DNA of 64,000 nucleotides from Fluviirhizobium alvei (GTDB lineage Bacteria > Pseudomonadota > Alphaproteobacteria > Rhizobiales > Rhizobiaceae): assembly GCF_030551875.1 (NCBI RefSeq), contig NZ_JAUOZU010000007.1:124001-188000 (forward strand). Direction: 5' to 3'. The notes under the pieces are model-generated. The model did no database searches, was not told the origin of the DNA, and was given only the letters and a program-made list of their open reading frames with translations. Positions 1-7,377 of the stretch are shown here, piece after piece (positions within the stretch are counted from its first letter, which is position 1; the number at the start of each line of letters is the position of its first letter). The translations under genes were made by a program, and so were the position numbers.

Positions 1-114
1 CGTGATCCCGCCATAGATGAAGATCGAACGCGACTTGAAAAGGTTCGACTCAATGTCCTTGCCCATCGGCGCTTCGGGTTTCTTTTCCTTGTCGTCGTCT
101 TCGTCGTCGAGCAT
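1..114 (-). CDS. ClpP-family serine protease, N-terminal fragment
   Basis: Only the first 38 codons lie in the window; the gene runs off the left edge. The start reads [12 protein letters not shown] and continues to [16 protein letters not shown], which matches the acidic, lysine-rich head and first beta strand of rhizobial ClpP-type proteolytic subunits. The family forms barrel-shaped peptidases that degrade unfolded or tagged proteins with a Clp ATPase. The ATG at 112-114 is preceded by a GGAG about 7 bases upstream. The catalytic Ser-His-Asp lie outside the window, so activity cannot be judged. It diverges from the hupE gene. Confidence 0.72.
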   Translation of the reverse strand, partial: MLDDEDDDKEKKPEAPMGKDIESNLFKSRSIFIYGGIT

Positions 115-171
115 TCATTTCTCCAGATTTGCGATCTCAAGCCCTGAAATAGGGCGACTCACATGCAATGA

Positions 172-280
172 CAATGCAACAAACGCGAAATAAGGGAAAC
201 CGGTGAATTGCCGGTAAAGTTTGCAGAGCTTGCACACCCTTTCCGCGTCAGAAAACCGACATCCTATTTCTGTTGCATTG
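172..280 (+). promoter_or_regulatory. Probable compact cobalamin riboswitch upstream of hupE
   Basis: A perfect 10-bp closing stem pairs CAATGCAACA (172-181) with TGTTGCATTG (271-280). Inside it nest ACGCG/CGCGT (183-187 with 244-248), AAGGG/CCCTT (192-196 with 237-241) and ACCGG/CCGGT (199-203 with 211-215). The segment from 194 reads GGGAAACCGGTG, and 245-263 (GCGTCAGAAAACCGACATC) resembles the B12 box. These are cobalamin aptamer hallmarks. The usual CCCGCCACTGT block is not clear, so this would be a short variant. It sits about 80 bases before a HupE/UreJ permease, a family known to be B12-regulated as a cobalt transporter in alphaproteobacteria. Confidence 0.68.
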
Positions 281-361
281 CGGCAAACAGCGTATGGACA
301 GGTTGGATAGGCTCGGCGATAGTGGGCCATTCATCGAATGGAATATTCTGAAGGGGATCTC

Positions 362-934
362 ATGTTCAAGCGCCTGTCCTTGTCCATCGCCGCCCTGGCG
401 ACAACCGCCATGCCGGCCTTCGCCAACATCAACCCAGCGGATCATGGCTCTGTCTTGTCCGGCCTTCTTCATCCTTTCGCCGGTGCTGATCATGTCCTGG
501 CGATGGTCGCAGTTGGCCTCTGGGCCGCGCAACTGGGCGGCAAGGCCCGCTTCGGCGTTCCGGCAGCATTCGTGATCATGATGGGCGCGGGCTTTTTGCT
601 CGCCGTCGGCGGGGTTCACCTCCCCTACGTCGAGCCGGCGATCCTCGCCTCTGTCATCGGCCTGGGCCTGCTTGTCGCTCTCGCCGTCAAGATCCCGGCA
701 ATTGCGAGCGCTGTCATCGTCGCAGCCTTCGCGCTCTTCCACGGCCATGCCCATGGTGGTGAACTCGGTTCCGCAACCGCGATGCAGTTCGGCGTCGGCT
801 TCATGCTTTCGACAGCGCTCCTTCATGCGACCGGTGTGGCCATCGGCATGTCGGCGACTCGTTTCGGTGGCGTCGTCACCCGCATCCTCGGCGCCCTCAC
901 CGTGCTTGGCGGCGCCGCCATTGCGTTTGGCTGA
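362..934 (+). CDS. hupE: HupE/UreJ family nickel/cobalt permease
   Basis: A 190-residue hydrophobic protein with a cleavable-looking signal (MFKRLSLSIAALATTAMPAFA) followed by the HupE hallmark HPFAGADHVLAMVAVGLWA and later FHGHAHG, where His and Asp are the likely metal ligands. About six membrane segments follow. The family imports Ni2+ or Co2+ for hydrogenase, urease or cobalamin. The ATG at 362 has AAGGGG six bases upstream; an earlier in-frame ATG at 338 lacks one. The preceding cobalamin-riboswitch-like leader argues for cobalt as substrate, but this is inference. No hydrogenase or urease genes lie in the window. Confidence 0.87.
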   Translation: MFKRLSLSIAALATTAMPAFANINPADHGSVLSGLLHPFAGADHVLAMVAVGLWAAQLGGKARFGVPAAFVIMMGAGFLLAVGGVHLPYVEPAILASVIGLGLLVALAVKIPAIASAVIVAAFALFHGHAHGGELGSATAMQFGVGFMLSTALLHATGVAIGMSATRFGGVVTRILGALTVLGGAAIAFG

Positions 935-962
935 TCCCACACGGCCATCACGCTTGCTATTC

Positions 963-987
963 AAGGCCGGCCCAGCGCCGGCCTTTT
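963..987 (+). terminator. Rho-independent terminator after hupE
   Basis: Nine-base stem AAGGCCGGC / GCCGGCCTT (963-971 with 977-985), loop CCAGC, followed by T's. It lies between the convergent hupE and the CDF transporter gene. Confidence 0.8.
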
Positions 988-1004
988 GCATCTCGCGCTG
1001 GTTA

Positions 1005-1943
1005 TCAGGCCAGAAACAGCGGCCCGCTATCAGGCGCCCGTTTCTGCATCTTGATGCGGACGCCGTGCGCCTTCTCCCCTTCGGGCTCGATATGGATCGT
1101 GCATTGCGAGCCCGGATGGGCTTCCTGGATCGCCATTTCCAGCCGGTCACAGATGTCGTGCGCTTCCGCGACCGTCATGTTGGACGGCACCACCATATCG
1201 AAGGCAATGAAGGTTGCCCGTCCCGCTTGCCGCGAGCGCAGGTGATGAACGTTTAGAGCGCCCGTCGCGTGGGTGGCGATCGCATCCTTGATGAGCTTCT
1301 CTTCTTCCGGTGTCACCGCCTTGTCCATCAGGCCGGCGACAGACTGGGAGATGACTTTCCAGCCCTCCCAGAGAATGTTCATCGCCACCACGATCGCCAT
1401 GATCGGATCGAGAATGGCGTAACCGGTGGCGAGCGCCAGCAGAAGCCCGATCAGTACGCCGACCGAGGTCACGACATCGGAATAGATATGTTTGCCATCC
1501 GCCACCAAAGCTGGCGAACGATGCGAACGACCGACCCGAACCAGTATGGTCGCCCAGATGGCATTGATCACGCCGGCAAGCAGGTTGATCGATAGGCCCA
1601 GCGCCGGTGCATCCGGCAGTTCGGACTGCCAGAGATGCGGCACCGCTTCCTGAACAATCATGATCGCAGCGACCATGATGAGCACACCTTCGATGACGGC
1701 AGAGAAATACTCCGCCTTGTGGTGGCCGAAAGGATGATCGTCATCGGCAGGCTTGGCGGCGTAGCTGACCATCGAATAGGCGAGTACGGCGGCAACCACG
1801 TTGACCGTCGATTCCAGCGCATCCGACAGGAGCGCCACCGAGCCGGTAACATACCAGGCCATGAGCTTCAGCCCCATGACGCCAAGCGACAGCGGCATGC
1901 CCCAGAAGGCCAGCCTGCGTACAAGGATGATTGACTTTTCCAT
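1005..1943 (-). CDS. Cation diffusion facilitator (CDF) metal exporter
   Basis: 312 residues with about six membrane helices and a cytosolic C-terminal domain, typical of CDF proteins, which expel divalent metals in exchange for protons. Visible hallmarks are SDALESTVN in helix 2 (E44 and N48 at the positions of FieF D45/D49), DDDHPFGHHKAEYF after it, and H152/D156 in KHIYSDV of helix 5. The E/N pair instead of D/D in the transport site may alter metal preference. The C-terminal domain carries HHLRSRQAG and CTIHIEPE. It is monocistronic, facing hupE across a terminator. The metal (Zn, Fe, Co or Mn) cannot be read from sequence. Confidence 0.88.
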   Translation of the reverse strand: MEKSIILVRRLAFWGMPLSLGVMGLKLMAWYVTGSVALLSDALESTVNVVAAVLAYSMVSYAAKPADDDHPFGHHKAEYFSAVIEGVLIMVAAIMIVQEAVPHLWQSELPDAPALGLSINLLAGVINAIWATILVRVGRSHRSPALVADGKHIYSDVVTSVGVLIGLLLALATGYAILDPIMAIVVAMNILWEGWKVISQSVAGLMDKAVTPEEEKLIKDAIATHATGALNVHHLRSRQAGRATFIAFDMVVPSNMTVAEAHDICDRLEMAIQEAHPGSQCTIHIEPEGEKAHGVRIKMQKRAPDSGPLFLA

Positions 1944-2443
1944 GGCCAGCCCCGCGATTGCGAATGATTAGCAAGTGCATGTTTCAAAACGACAAACCGC
2001 GCGAACGAGGGAACGTTCGCGCGGTTTGTCTTCTTAAACTCCTATGCCGAAAAACACCTCAGCCGTCAATCGGCACGCCGGAAAATCGAAACATAAAGGC
2101 AACGTCCATCAACGGCGAGCTGATCTACCGGAAAGCGCGGTCTAGCGAAAGTTCGACGTATTTTTTTGTTAAAAAAGATAAGATTATGCAATGGCGCACA
2201 TTGCAAAAATTGAAACCGAACCCATCGTTTAAAAGGTGTAATTTGCGCGAGAAACCGGACGTTAAATTGAATATTAACTCAGAGATACAATCCTTATATA
2301 TTATAAAAACTGAAAAATATATTTATTATAGAAATAGATATTCAAAATAGATCCCACTGTAATTATATAGATTTATATATTGTATTTTGTAAAAATTCGA
2401 TTTAATATAATTCGAGAAAAAATGAAAAAGGAGAGGATAAAAA
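1944..2443. other. Gene-free AT-rich interval
   Basis: No credible gene. It contains the long inverted repeat at 1991-2030, after which base composition falls sharply (about 2100-2440 is A/T-rich with runs such as ATATATTATAAAAAC), unlike the flanking GC-rich DNA. This suggests acquired DNA and probably contains the promoter of the RTX gene at 2444. A 139-codon reading frame across it has no family resemblance or RBS. Confidence 0.6.
1991..2030. repeat. Perfect 17-bp inverted repeat (hairpin)
   Basis: GACAAACCGCGCGAACG (1991-2007) and its exact reverse complement (2014-2030) surround a 6-base loop AGGGAA. The + strand copy is followed by TTCTT. It lies upstream of the CDF gene and of the AT-rich patch, with no gene ending into it, so it may be a terminator left from a lost gene, a small RNA 3' end or an insertion boundary. 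Confidence 0.8.
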
Positions 2444-3157
2444 GTGTCAGTCGTTACCGCAACTAAAGCATTTAATGTGTTTAACTTTGATTTTTCAAGT
2501 TTTTTCCGTGGTAGCGATTACAATGGAAGCGCGACGAAGTTTGATGTTGTTTATTCCAGCGGCAATATCGACACCTTCTACGGAACGAATTTCTGGTACG
2601 ACGCCAGCGGCGTTCTGAAGAGCGGCACGATTACGGGTTGCACTTTCAGTTCTGGTGGCGAAAAGCCCTATATAATGAAAGACCTTAACTACAGCGCCAA
2701 GGCGATGTATCAGGCTGGCCTTACGGAAGGTCAGGATGACGATGATGCGCTCATTGCCGTCATCTTCAGAGGAAATGACACCATTAGGGGTTCGTCATTC
2801 GATGACCGCCTGGACGGCTTCGCAGGAGCCGACAGTCTCTATGGTAACGCTGGGCAGGATTCTCTCTATGGCGGCGCAGGCAATGACAAGATGTGGGGCG
2901 GCGAAGGCGGCGATGAGTTCAAGTTTTTCAATAACTCAGGCAATGACAGAATTTTCGATTTTGACGCCTTCGGCAACGACCACGATGTTGTCAATTTGGA
3001 ATTCCGAACCGAAATCAAAAATTTCAACGATCTTATAGATAACCACATAACGCGGAAAGACGGTTTCCTTCTCATTAACTTGGCAGATGGAGATACAATC
3101 AGGCTAGATGAGGTGCGGCTGTCTAACCTTGAAAGAGGTGACTTTATGTTTGGCTAG
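2444..3157 (+). CDS. Small RTX-type calcium-binding protein, probable type I secretion substrate
   Basis: 237 residues starting at GTG, with GGAG about ten bases upstream. Residues 109-155 contain glycine/aspartate nonapeptide repeats (GNAGQDSLYGGAGNDKMWGG), the RTX motif that folds into a Ca2+-bound beta roll. There is no N-terminal signal peptide, and the tail ends LSNLERGDFMFG, a pattern close to the end of the metalloprotease at 9299 (NDMQKGDFLF), consistent with an uncleaved C-terminal type I secretion signal. Residues 1-105 match no domain I recognise. No ABC exporter or membrane-fusion gene is in the window. It sits in an AT-rich patch and is probably acquired. Confidence 0.75.
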   Translation: MSVVTATKAFNVFNFDFSSFFRGSDYNGSATKFDVVYSSGNIDTFYGTNFWYDASGVLKSGTITGCTFSSGGEKPYIMKDLNYSAKAMYQAGLTEGQDDDDALIAVIFRGNDTIRGSSFDDRLDGFAGADSLYGNAGQDSLYGGAGNDKMWGGEGGDEFKFFNNSGNDRIFDFDAFGNDHDVVNLEFRTEIKNFNDLIDNHITRKDGFLLINLADGDTIRLDEVRLSNLERGDFMFG

Positions 3158-3163
3158 CCGAGC

Positions 3164-3449
3164 ATGGGGCTCAGCCTCGATCATGGCAGGAACGGCGGCG
3201 ATTTGACCCATCGAGTTCGGATCAAGATTTACAAACAACCGGCTGGCGACTTGAATGGGTTGATTGCCATGGCCGCTGGGAAAGCGCGCGATCACCGCCG
3301 ACACCGATCTGCGGCTGTCGCGCTATTTCGGCATCAGCGAAGGCTTCTTTCTAGGGCTGCAGAACGATCATGACCTGATGCAGCGCCGGCGAGAGATCAA
3401 CGTGGAACTCGCGACGATCCAGCCGCGCGCAGCGTTGCAGATGATCTGA
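3164..3449 (+). pseudogene. Broken HigA-family antitoxin remnant
   Basis: The frame from about 3264 to the stop reads GKRAITADTDLRLSRYFG, then SEGFFLGLQNDHDLMQRRRE and IQPRAA, the C-terminal half of HigA-type antitoxins. The preceding part (KQPAGDLNGLIAMAAGK) is in another frame, so a one-base shift lies near 3280, and the normal N-terminal start is missing. No HigB toxin is found next to it. This is a decayed toxin-antitoxin remnant. Confidence 0.7.
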
Positions 3450-3461
3450 GAACATAACTCC

Positions 3462-4031
3462 TCAATCTCGACCATGCGCCCGACGGTTGAGCGGCTCGGC
3501 AATCTCGATCGCCCGCTTCCACGTCATACCATTCCTCTGATCAAGAAACAGTGGATGATCGCACTCGTGCAGCGTGATCACGGGTCGCAGTCCTTCTTTT
3601 TGCCATTGCACATCGCAGGCGAGGCTCTCGACCGGTTCGCCGTCGCCTGTCCGACGATATCCCGGCAGCGTGATGGGCAGCCACCCGAATGTCATGGTGC
3701 CGGATTGGTCCGTGCCCGCTGTCTCGACGTAGTCACAAAAGTTTTGTCTGGATTGGGTCACCCAGACGCTCCACGAGAACGGCTCGTCTACCCCGTGAAT
3801 GGGAATTTCCAACAGGGCTCGAATAGCAAAGACATCGTCGTCTGAGATCGTACCAGGCGTTTGCCGGACATGGCAGAGATCATCGTCGAAATGAACCCGG
3901 CATTCGACCTCTTCGTCGGACAGGTGGCCGAAAAATGGCGGCAATCCAATGCTGAACGACGGCGAGCCAGTTACGGTCCTGCCACAGCAACCGCAGACAT
4001 AGGAGAAAGATTTTCGTCGGTTCCAGAACAC
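3462..4031 (-). CDS. DUF2199 family protein
   Basis: 189 residues from a GTG at 4031 (MFWNRRKSFSYVCGCCG). This start is preferred because a strong GGAGG lies eight bases upstream; an ATG at 4091 in the same frame has no RBS and adds 20 unconserved residues. Family features are the CGCCGR cysteine knuckle at the N-terminus, FSWSVWVTQSRQNF in the middle, FGWLPITLPGY, and a C-terminal HPLFLDQRNGMTW. DUF2199 proteins have no established function; the cysteines suggest a metal-binding knuckle. It sits alone in the accessory patch, beside the higA remnant. Confidence 0.75.
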   Translation of the reverse strand: MFWNRRKSFSYVCGCCGRTVTGSPSFSIGLPPFFGHLSDEEVECRVHFDDDLCHVRQTPGTISDDDVFAIRALLEIPIHGVDEPFSWSVWVTQSRQNFCDYVETAGTDQSGTMTFGWLPITLPGYRRTGDGEPVESLACDVQWQKEGLRPVITLHECDHPLFLDQRNGMTWKRAIEIAEPLNRRAHGRD

Positions 4032-4100
4032 CTCGTCTCCCTCCTCTGGTAGCGCGGGTGCACCGTGATAACGACGCACTCGCAGGGACATTCATTGCGT

Positions 4101-4172
4101 TCAAGCAGCCCTCACCTTAAACGTTTGGCGAGATGGGCCACCACATACTCGATCATCTGCATACCGCCACGC
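4101..4172 (-). repeat. Imperfect duplicate of the trpE(G) 3' end
   Basis: This segment aligns over about 70 bases with 4777-4848, the last codons and stop of trpE(G), with a handful of substitutions and a one-base deletion. In the right frame it still reads [18 protein letters not shown] beside the true tail [18 protein letters not shown]. The two copies are direct repeats flanking about 600 bases that hold one small secreted-protein gene. It looks like the displaced original 3' end after an insertion, or a partial duplication. Confidence 0.8.
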
Positions 4173-4182
4173 ACGTGCGCCC

Positions 4183-4599
4183 CTATCTCCCGAACGCGTC
4201 CATCGCACTGGCCTTGCATGCATGGGTCATGGCGATAACGACAGCCGCCCCGCTCGATAGGCCTTTGCGGCCCCAAAGCGTCTTGTTCACCGTCTTCGCC
4301 GGCGGAAATGGCGGCAGCGTCTCGCGAATGCAACTCAGAACCAGAGCCCGAACGGCCTTGATGCCACAACCGGCACCTTGTGCGTTCAGATCCTTGTCAT
4401 GGATTTCGGCGAGACGACGATCGATGCCGGAGAGAAGAAAATCACGTTCCTTCTTTTCCAGTCCACGGGCGACGAGAACCTGACGCAACGAAGAGCGTGC
4501 AGTCGCGAGGGTGCCGGTATTGCCGCAGGATGCCTCAGCCTGCACCGCCCAATGTAATGAAACGAACAAGCCGAAAACGATCAAATATCCGAAACGCAC
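4183..4599 (-). CDS. Small secreted four-cysteine protein, unknown function
   Basis: 138 residues from a GTG at 4599, chosen because GAGG lies eight bases upstream; a TTG at 4617 is the alternative. The N-terminus MRFGYLIVFGLFVSLHWAVQA is a clear signal peptide with cleavage likely at AQAEA-like VQA-EASCG. The mature part has four cysteines (C25, C78, C90, C128), which could form two disulphides, and a helical middle (RSSLRQVLVARGLEKKERDF). I recognise no family. It is the only gene between the two copies of the trpE 3' end, so it may have arrived with that rearrangement. Confidence 0.55.
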   Translation of the reverse strand: MRFGYLIVFGLFVSLHWAVQAEASCGNTGTLATARSSLRQVLVARGLEKKERDFLLSGIDRRLAEIHDKDLNAQGAGCGIKAVRALVLSCIRETLPPFPPAKTVNKTLWGRKGLSSGAAVVIAMTHACKASAMDAFGR

Positions 4600-4776
4600 C
4601 GAAACAACCTCATTCAAACCACAGCAATCTGAGGTAGGCTTCCCATACGGCTACGTCTTTGTACAGCCTAGATAGGATCACAAGGCATTGCTCCCCAACC
4701 TTTGCGAAAACCGCATCGGCTGAGGAGCTTGTCGTTTCAGGACCTGTCGCGTTCTAAGTTGCGGAGATTGGCCGCA

Positions 4777-6966
4777 TCAAGCGGCCTTCACCTTCGAACG
4801 TTTGGCGAGATGGGCCACGACATTCTCGATCATCCGCATGCCGGCATCCGAACCCAGCGTCATGATCGACTCGGGATGGAACTGCACCGCGGCCACCGGT
4901 TCCTTGGCATGCTCGATGCCCATGATGGTGCCGTCTTCGCTTTCGGCGGTGATGATGAAATCACGGCTGAGCGTTGCCGGATCGGCGAAGATCGAATGGT
5001 AGCGGCCGACCGTCACTTCCTTGCCGAGACCCGAGAAGACCACACCCGGTTCGAGAACGCGGATCCTGGACGGCTTGCCATGCATCGGGATCGCCAGTTG
5101 CCGTAACTCGCCGCCATAGGCTTCGGCGAGCGCCTGCAGCCCCAGGCAGACGCCGAAGATCGGCAATTGCCGCGCCCGTGCCTTCTTGATCGTTGCCTTG
5201 CAATCGAAATCCGACGGCGAACCGGGTCCGGGCGACAGCACCAAGAGATCCGGGTTCATCTTGTCGAACACCTCTTCCGGCACCGGCGTGCGAACCGTGG
5301 TCACGGTGGCGCCGGTCTGGCGGAAATAGTTGGCGAGCGTGTGGACGAACGAATCCTCATGATCGACGAGCAGGATATTGACCCCCTCGCCCACCTTGGC
5401 AACGTCGCGCTTGGTCATGGACGAATTCCCCGATCTGGCATCCCGGATGGCGGCAATCATCGCCGAAGCCTTGAGTTCGGTTTCGGCCTCCTCCTCTTCA
5501 GGAATGGAATCATAAAGCAGCGTGGCCCCGGCCCGCACCTCGGCAATGCCATCCTTGACGCGGATGGTGCGAAGCGTCAGACCCGTATTCATATCGCCGT
5601 TGAAGCCGACCCAGCCGATGGCGCCGCCATACCAGACGCGCGGGCTCTTTTCATGCGCCTCGATGAATCGCATAGCCCAGAGCTTCGGCGCCCCGGTGAC
5701 GGTGACGGCCCAGGCATGGCTGAGGAAACCGTCAAACGCATCCATGTCGGGACGCAAGCGACCCTCGATATGGTCGACCGTATGGATCAGACGTGAATAC
5801 ATTTCAATCTGGCGGCGGCCGATGACCTTGACCGAGCCCGGTTCGCAGACACGGCTCTTGTCGTTGCGATCAACGTCCGAACACATGGTGAGTTCGGACT
5901 CATCCTTCTTGGAATTTAAAAGCTTCAGGATCTGTTCGGAATCCGAGATCGCATCTTCGCCGCGCTTGATCGTACCCGAAATCGGGCAGGTTTCGATGCG
6001 ACGACCCGATACGCGAACGAACATTTCCGGCGAAGCACCGATCAGATATTCCTGATTGCCGAGATTGATGAAGAAGGAATAGGGCGACGGATTGACGGCC
6101 TTGAGCCGGCGGGAAATCTCGGACGGCTTGCTGTCGCAGCGTTCCATGAATTTCTGACCCGGCACCACTTCGAACAGGTCACCGCGCCGGAAGCTTTCCT
6201 TGGCCTTGACGACAAGGTTGGCATATTCGCCTGGGCGATGATCGCCACGCGGAGGAATGGTCGCCGTCGGCTTGAACGGCTCGGGCACGATGTCGCCCTG
6301 CTTGCCCAGCGTGGTGGCGCCATCCTTCTCGAACTCGTAGCGATCGATCCAGGCGCTGGCAGAATAATTGTCGACGACCAGGATTTCGTCGGGAAGGAAC
6401 AGCACCATGTCGCGCTGGTCCGCCGGACGTTCGAGCTTGAGGTCAATGGCATCGAACTGGAAGGCGAGATCGTAGCCGAAAGCGCCATAGAGGCCGATCT
6501 GCGAGTCTTCCGCCGAATGGAAAAGGCCCGTAATGGCCCGGAGCACGGTGAAGACTGTCGGGATCTTGGACCGTTCTTCTTCGGTGAACACCCGGTTGGG
6601 CTTGCTAACCTTGAGATCGAGCCTGCGCCCCTGGCGTTGACCGAGTTCGACATCCTCGACACCGGAAAGATGCGCCTGAAGGATGTCGAGAAGCACTTCG
6701 CCGCGTTCGTTATAGGCCTCGAGCCACATATCGCGGCCAAAGGAGGAGATGCCCACAGGCGGATCGGCGATCGCGACATCCCAGCGCGTGTAGCGGCCCG
6801 GATATTCGTAGTTGGACGACAATACAGCTCCACGCCGCTCGTCCAGCCGGTCAACATAGGAGGAAAGGGCATCCGAATAGTCGACCGCCCGGCGAGAGCG
6901 GGAAACCGTCACGCCTCCCTTGGTGACATATTGCTCGCTTCCGTCTTCCAGTATCCGCGTTCCCAT
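4777..6966 (-). CDS. trpE(G): Fused anthranilate synthase, TrpE and TrpG in one chain
   Basis: 729 residues. The N-terminal two thirds is chorismate-binding TrpE (motifs [30 protein letters not shown]-region as [34 protein letters not shown]). The C-terminal ~200 residues form the TrpG glutaminase with C607 in GVCLGLQA and H697/E699 in FHPES. The enzyme makes anthranilate from chorismate and glutamine, the first step to tryptophan. The fused form is characteristic of Rhizobiaceae. The ATG at 6966 has GGAGAG six bases upstream. It is transcribed behind trpL and its attenuator; no other trp gene follows. Confidence 0.97.
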   Translation of the reverse strand: MGTRILEDGSEQYVTKGGVTVSRSRRAVDYSDALSSYVDRLDERRGAVLSSNYEYPGRYTRWDVAIADPPVGISSFGRDMWLEAYNERGEVLLDILQAHLSGVEDVELGQRQGRRLDLKVSKPNRVFTEEERSKIPTVFTVLRAITGLFHSAEDSQIGLYGAFGYDLAFQFDAIDLKLERPADQRDMVLFLPDEILVVDNYSASAWIDRYEFEKDGATTLGKQGDIVPEPFKPTATIPPRGDHRPGEYANLVVKAKESFRRGDLFEVVPGQKFMERCDSKPSEISRRLKAVNPSPYSFFINLGNQEYLIGASPEMFVRVSGRRIETCPISGTIKRGEDAISDSEQILKLLNSKKDESELTMCSDVDRNDKSRVCEPGSVKVIGRRQIEMYSRLIHTVDHIEGRLRPDMDAFDGFLSHAWAVTVTGAPKLWAMRFIEAHEKSPRVWYGGAIGWVGFNGDMNTGLTLRTIRVKDGIAEVRAGATLLYDSIPEEEEAETELKASAMIAAIRDARSGNSSMTKRDVAKVGEGVNILLVDHEDSFVHTLANYFRQTGATVTTVRTPVPEEVFDKMNPDLLVLSPGPGSPSDFDCKATIKKARARQLPIFGVCLGLQALAEAYGGELRQLAIPMHGKPSRIRVLEPGVVFSGLGKEVTVGRYHSIFADPATLSRDFIITAESEDGTIMGIEHAKEPVAAVQFHPESIMTLGSDAGMRMIENVVAHLAKRSKVKAA

Positions 6967-7010
6967 GAAGTCTCTCCGTTGTGGCCCGTTCCCCGATTTG
7001 GCCAAACAAG

Positions 7011-7036
7011 AAAAAAGCCGCCTCGGTTGGGGCGGC
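7011..7036 (-). terminator. trp attenuator terminator hairpin
   Basis: On the minus strand GCCGCC (7036-7031), an 8-base loop and GGCGGC (7022-7017) are followed by six T's (7016-7011). It lies 42 bases after the trpL stop and about 45 bases before the trpE(G) start, the place expected for transcription attenuation. Upstream, CTGG over the Trp codons can pair with CCAG at about 7062, giving the pause hairpin alternative. Confidence 0.88.
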
Positions 7037-7078
7037 TTCGTCACTTGTCTTGTCACATGACTGGTCGAGGCCGCGATT

Positions 7079-7123
7079 TTAGCGGGCCCACCACCAGATG
7101 TTCATGATCGAAGACGTGTTCAT
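7079..7123 (-). CDS. trpL: trp operon leader peptide
   Basis: Fourteen codons: [14 protein letters not shown]. Three consecutive Trp codons make translation stall when charged tRNA-Trp is scarce, which blocks the downstream terminator and allows trpE(G) expression. The rhizobial trpL peptides end in the same IWWWAR. No Shine-Dalgarno sequence is visible and the promoter spacing suggests that transcription starts at or next to the ATG, i.e. a leaderless start, as reported for Sinorhizobium trpL. Confidence 0.92.
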   Translation of the reverse strand: MNTSSIMNIWWWAR

Positions 7124-7130
7124 GACGTTT

Positions 7131-7159
7131 CTCTTATCGCGGCGTTTTGGCCGTTGCAA
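7131..7159 (-). promoter_or_regulatory. Predicted sigma-70-type promoter of trpL-trpE(G)
   Basis: Minus strand TTGCAA (-35, 7159-7154), 17-base spacer, TAAGAG (-10, 7136-7131). The A of the trpL ATG is 8 bases beyond the -10 box, so the start site would fall at the start codon. Prediction by eye. Confidence 0.6.
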
Positions 7160-7377
7160 GCGGGAAATCTCGGCACCTCCTGCAAGGGCGACAGTCCGAT
7201 TCCGATTTCATGACAAAATACAACTTTCGTATAAACTTCAAATTTTTTTTAGTTTTTAATTACCTGATAATTTTCGCATGAAACAATAACGGAAATTCAA
7301 CCAAAACTGAATTTTCCCACCCGAAAACAACAACACACAACCAGAAATCAAGTATTCAGACCAGGGGTAACAGTTCA

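Noticed and set aside
1931-2350. A 139-codon + strand frame across the AT-rich interval
   Set aside because: No RBS, no family resemblance, overlaps the hairpin and the start of the CDF gene on the other strand.
4112-4369. Minus-strand 85-codon frame ending [10 protein letters not shown]
   Set aside because: Its tail is only the duplicated trpE(G) end; the rest is the shadow of the secreted-protein gene in another frame.
2031-4776. Prophage or complete genomic island
   Set aside because: No integrase, transposase or phage gene was found; only composition change, remnants and a short direct repeat support acquisition.
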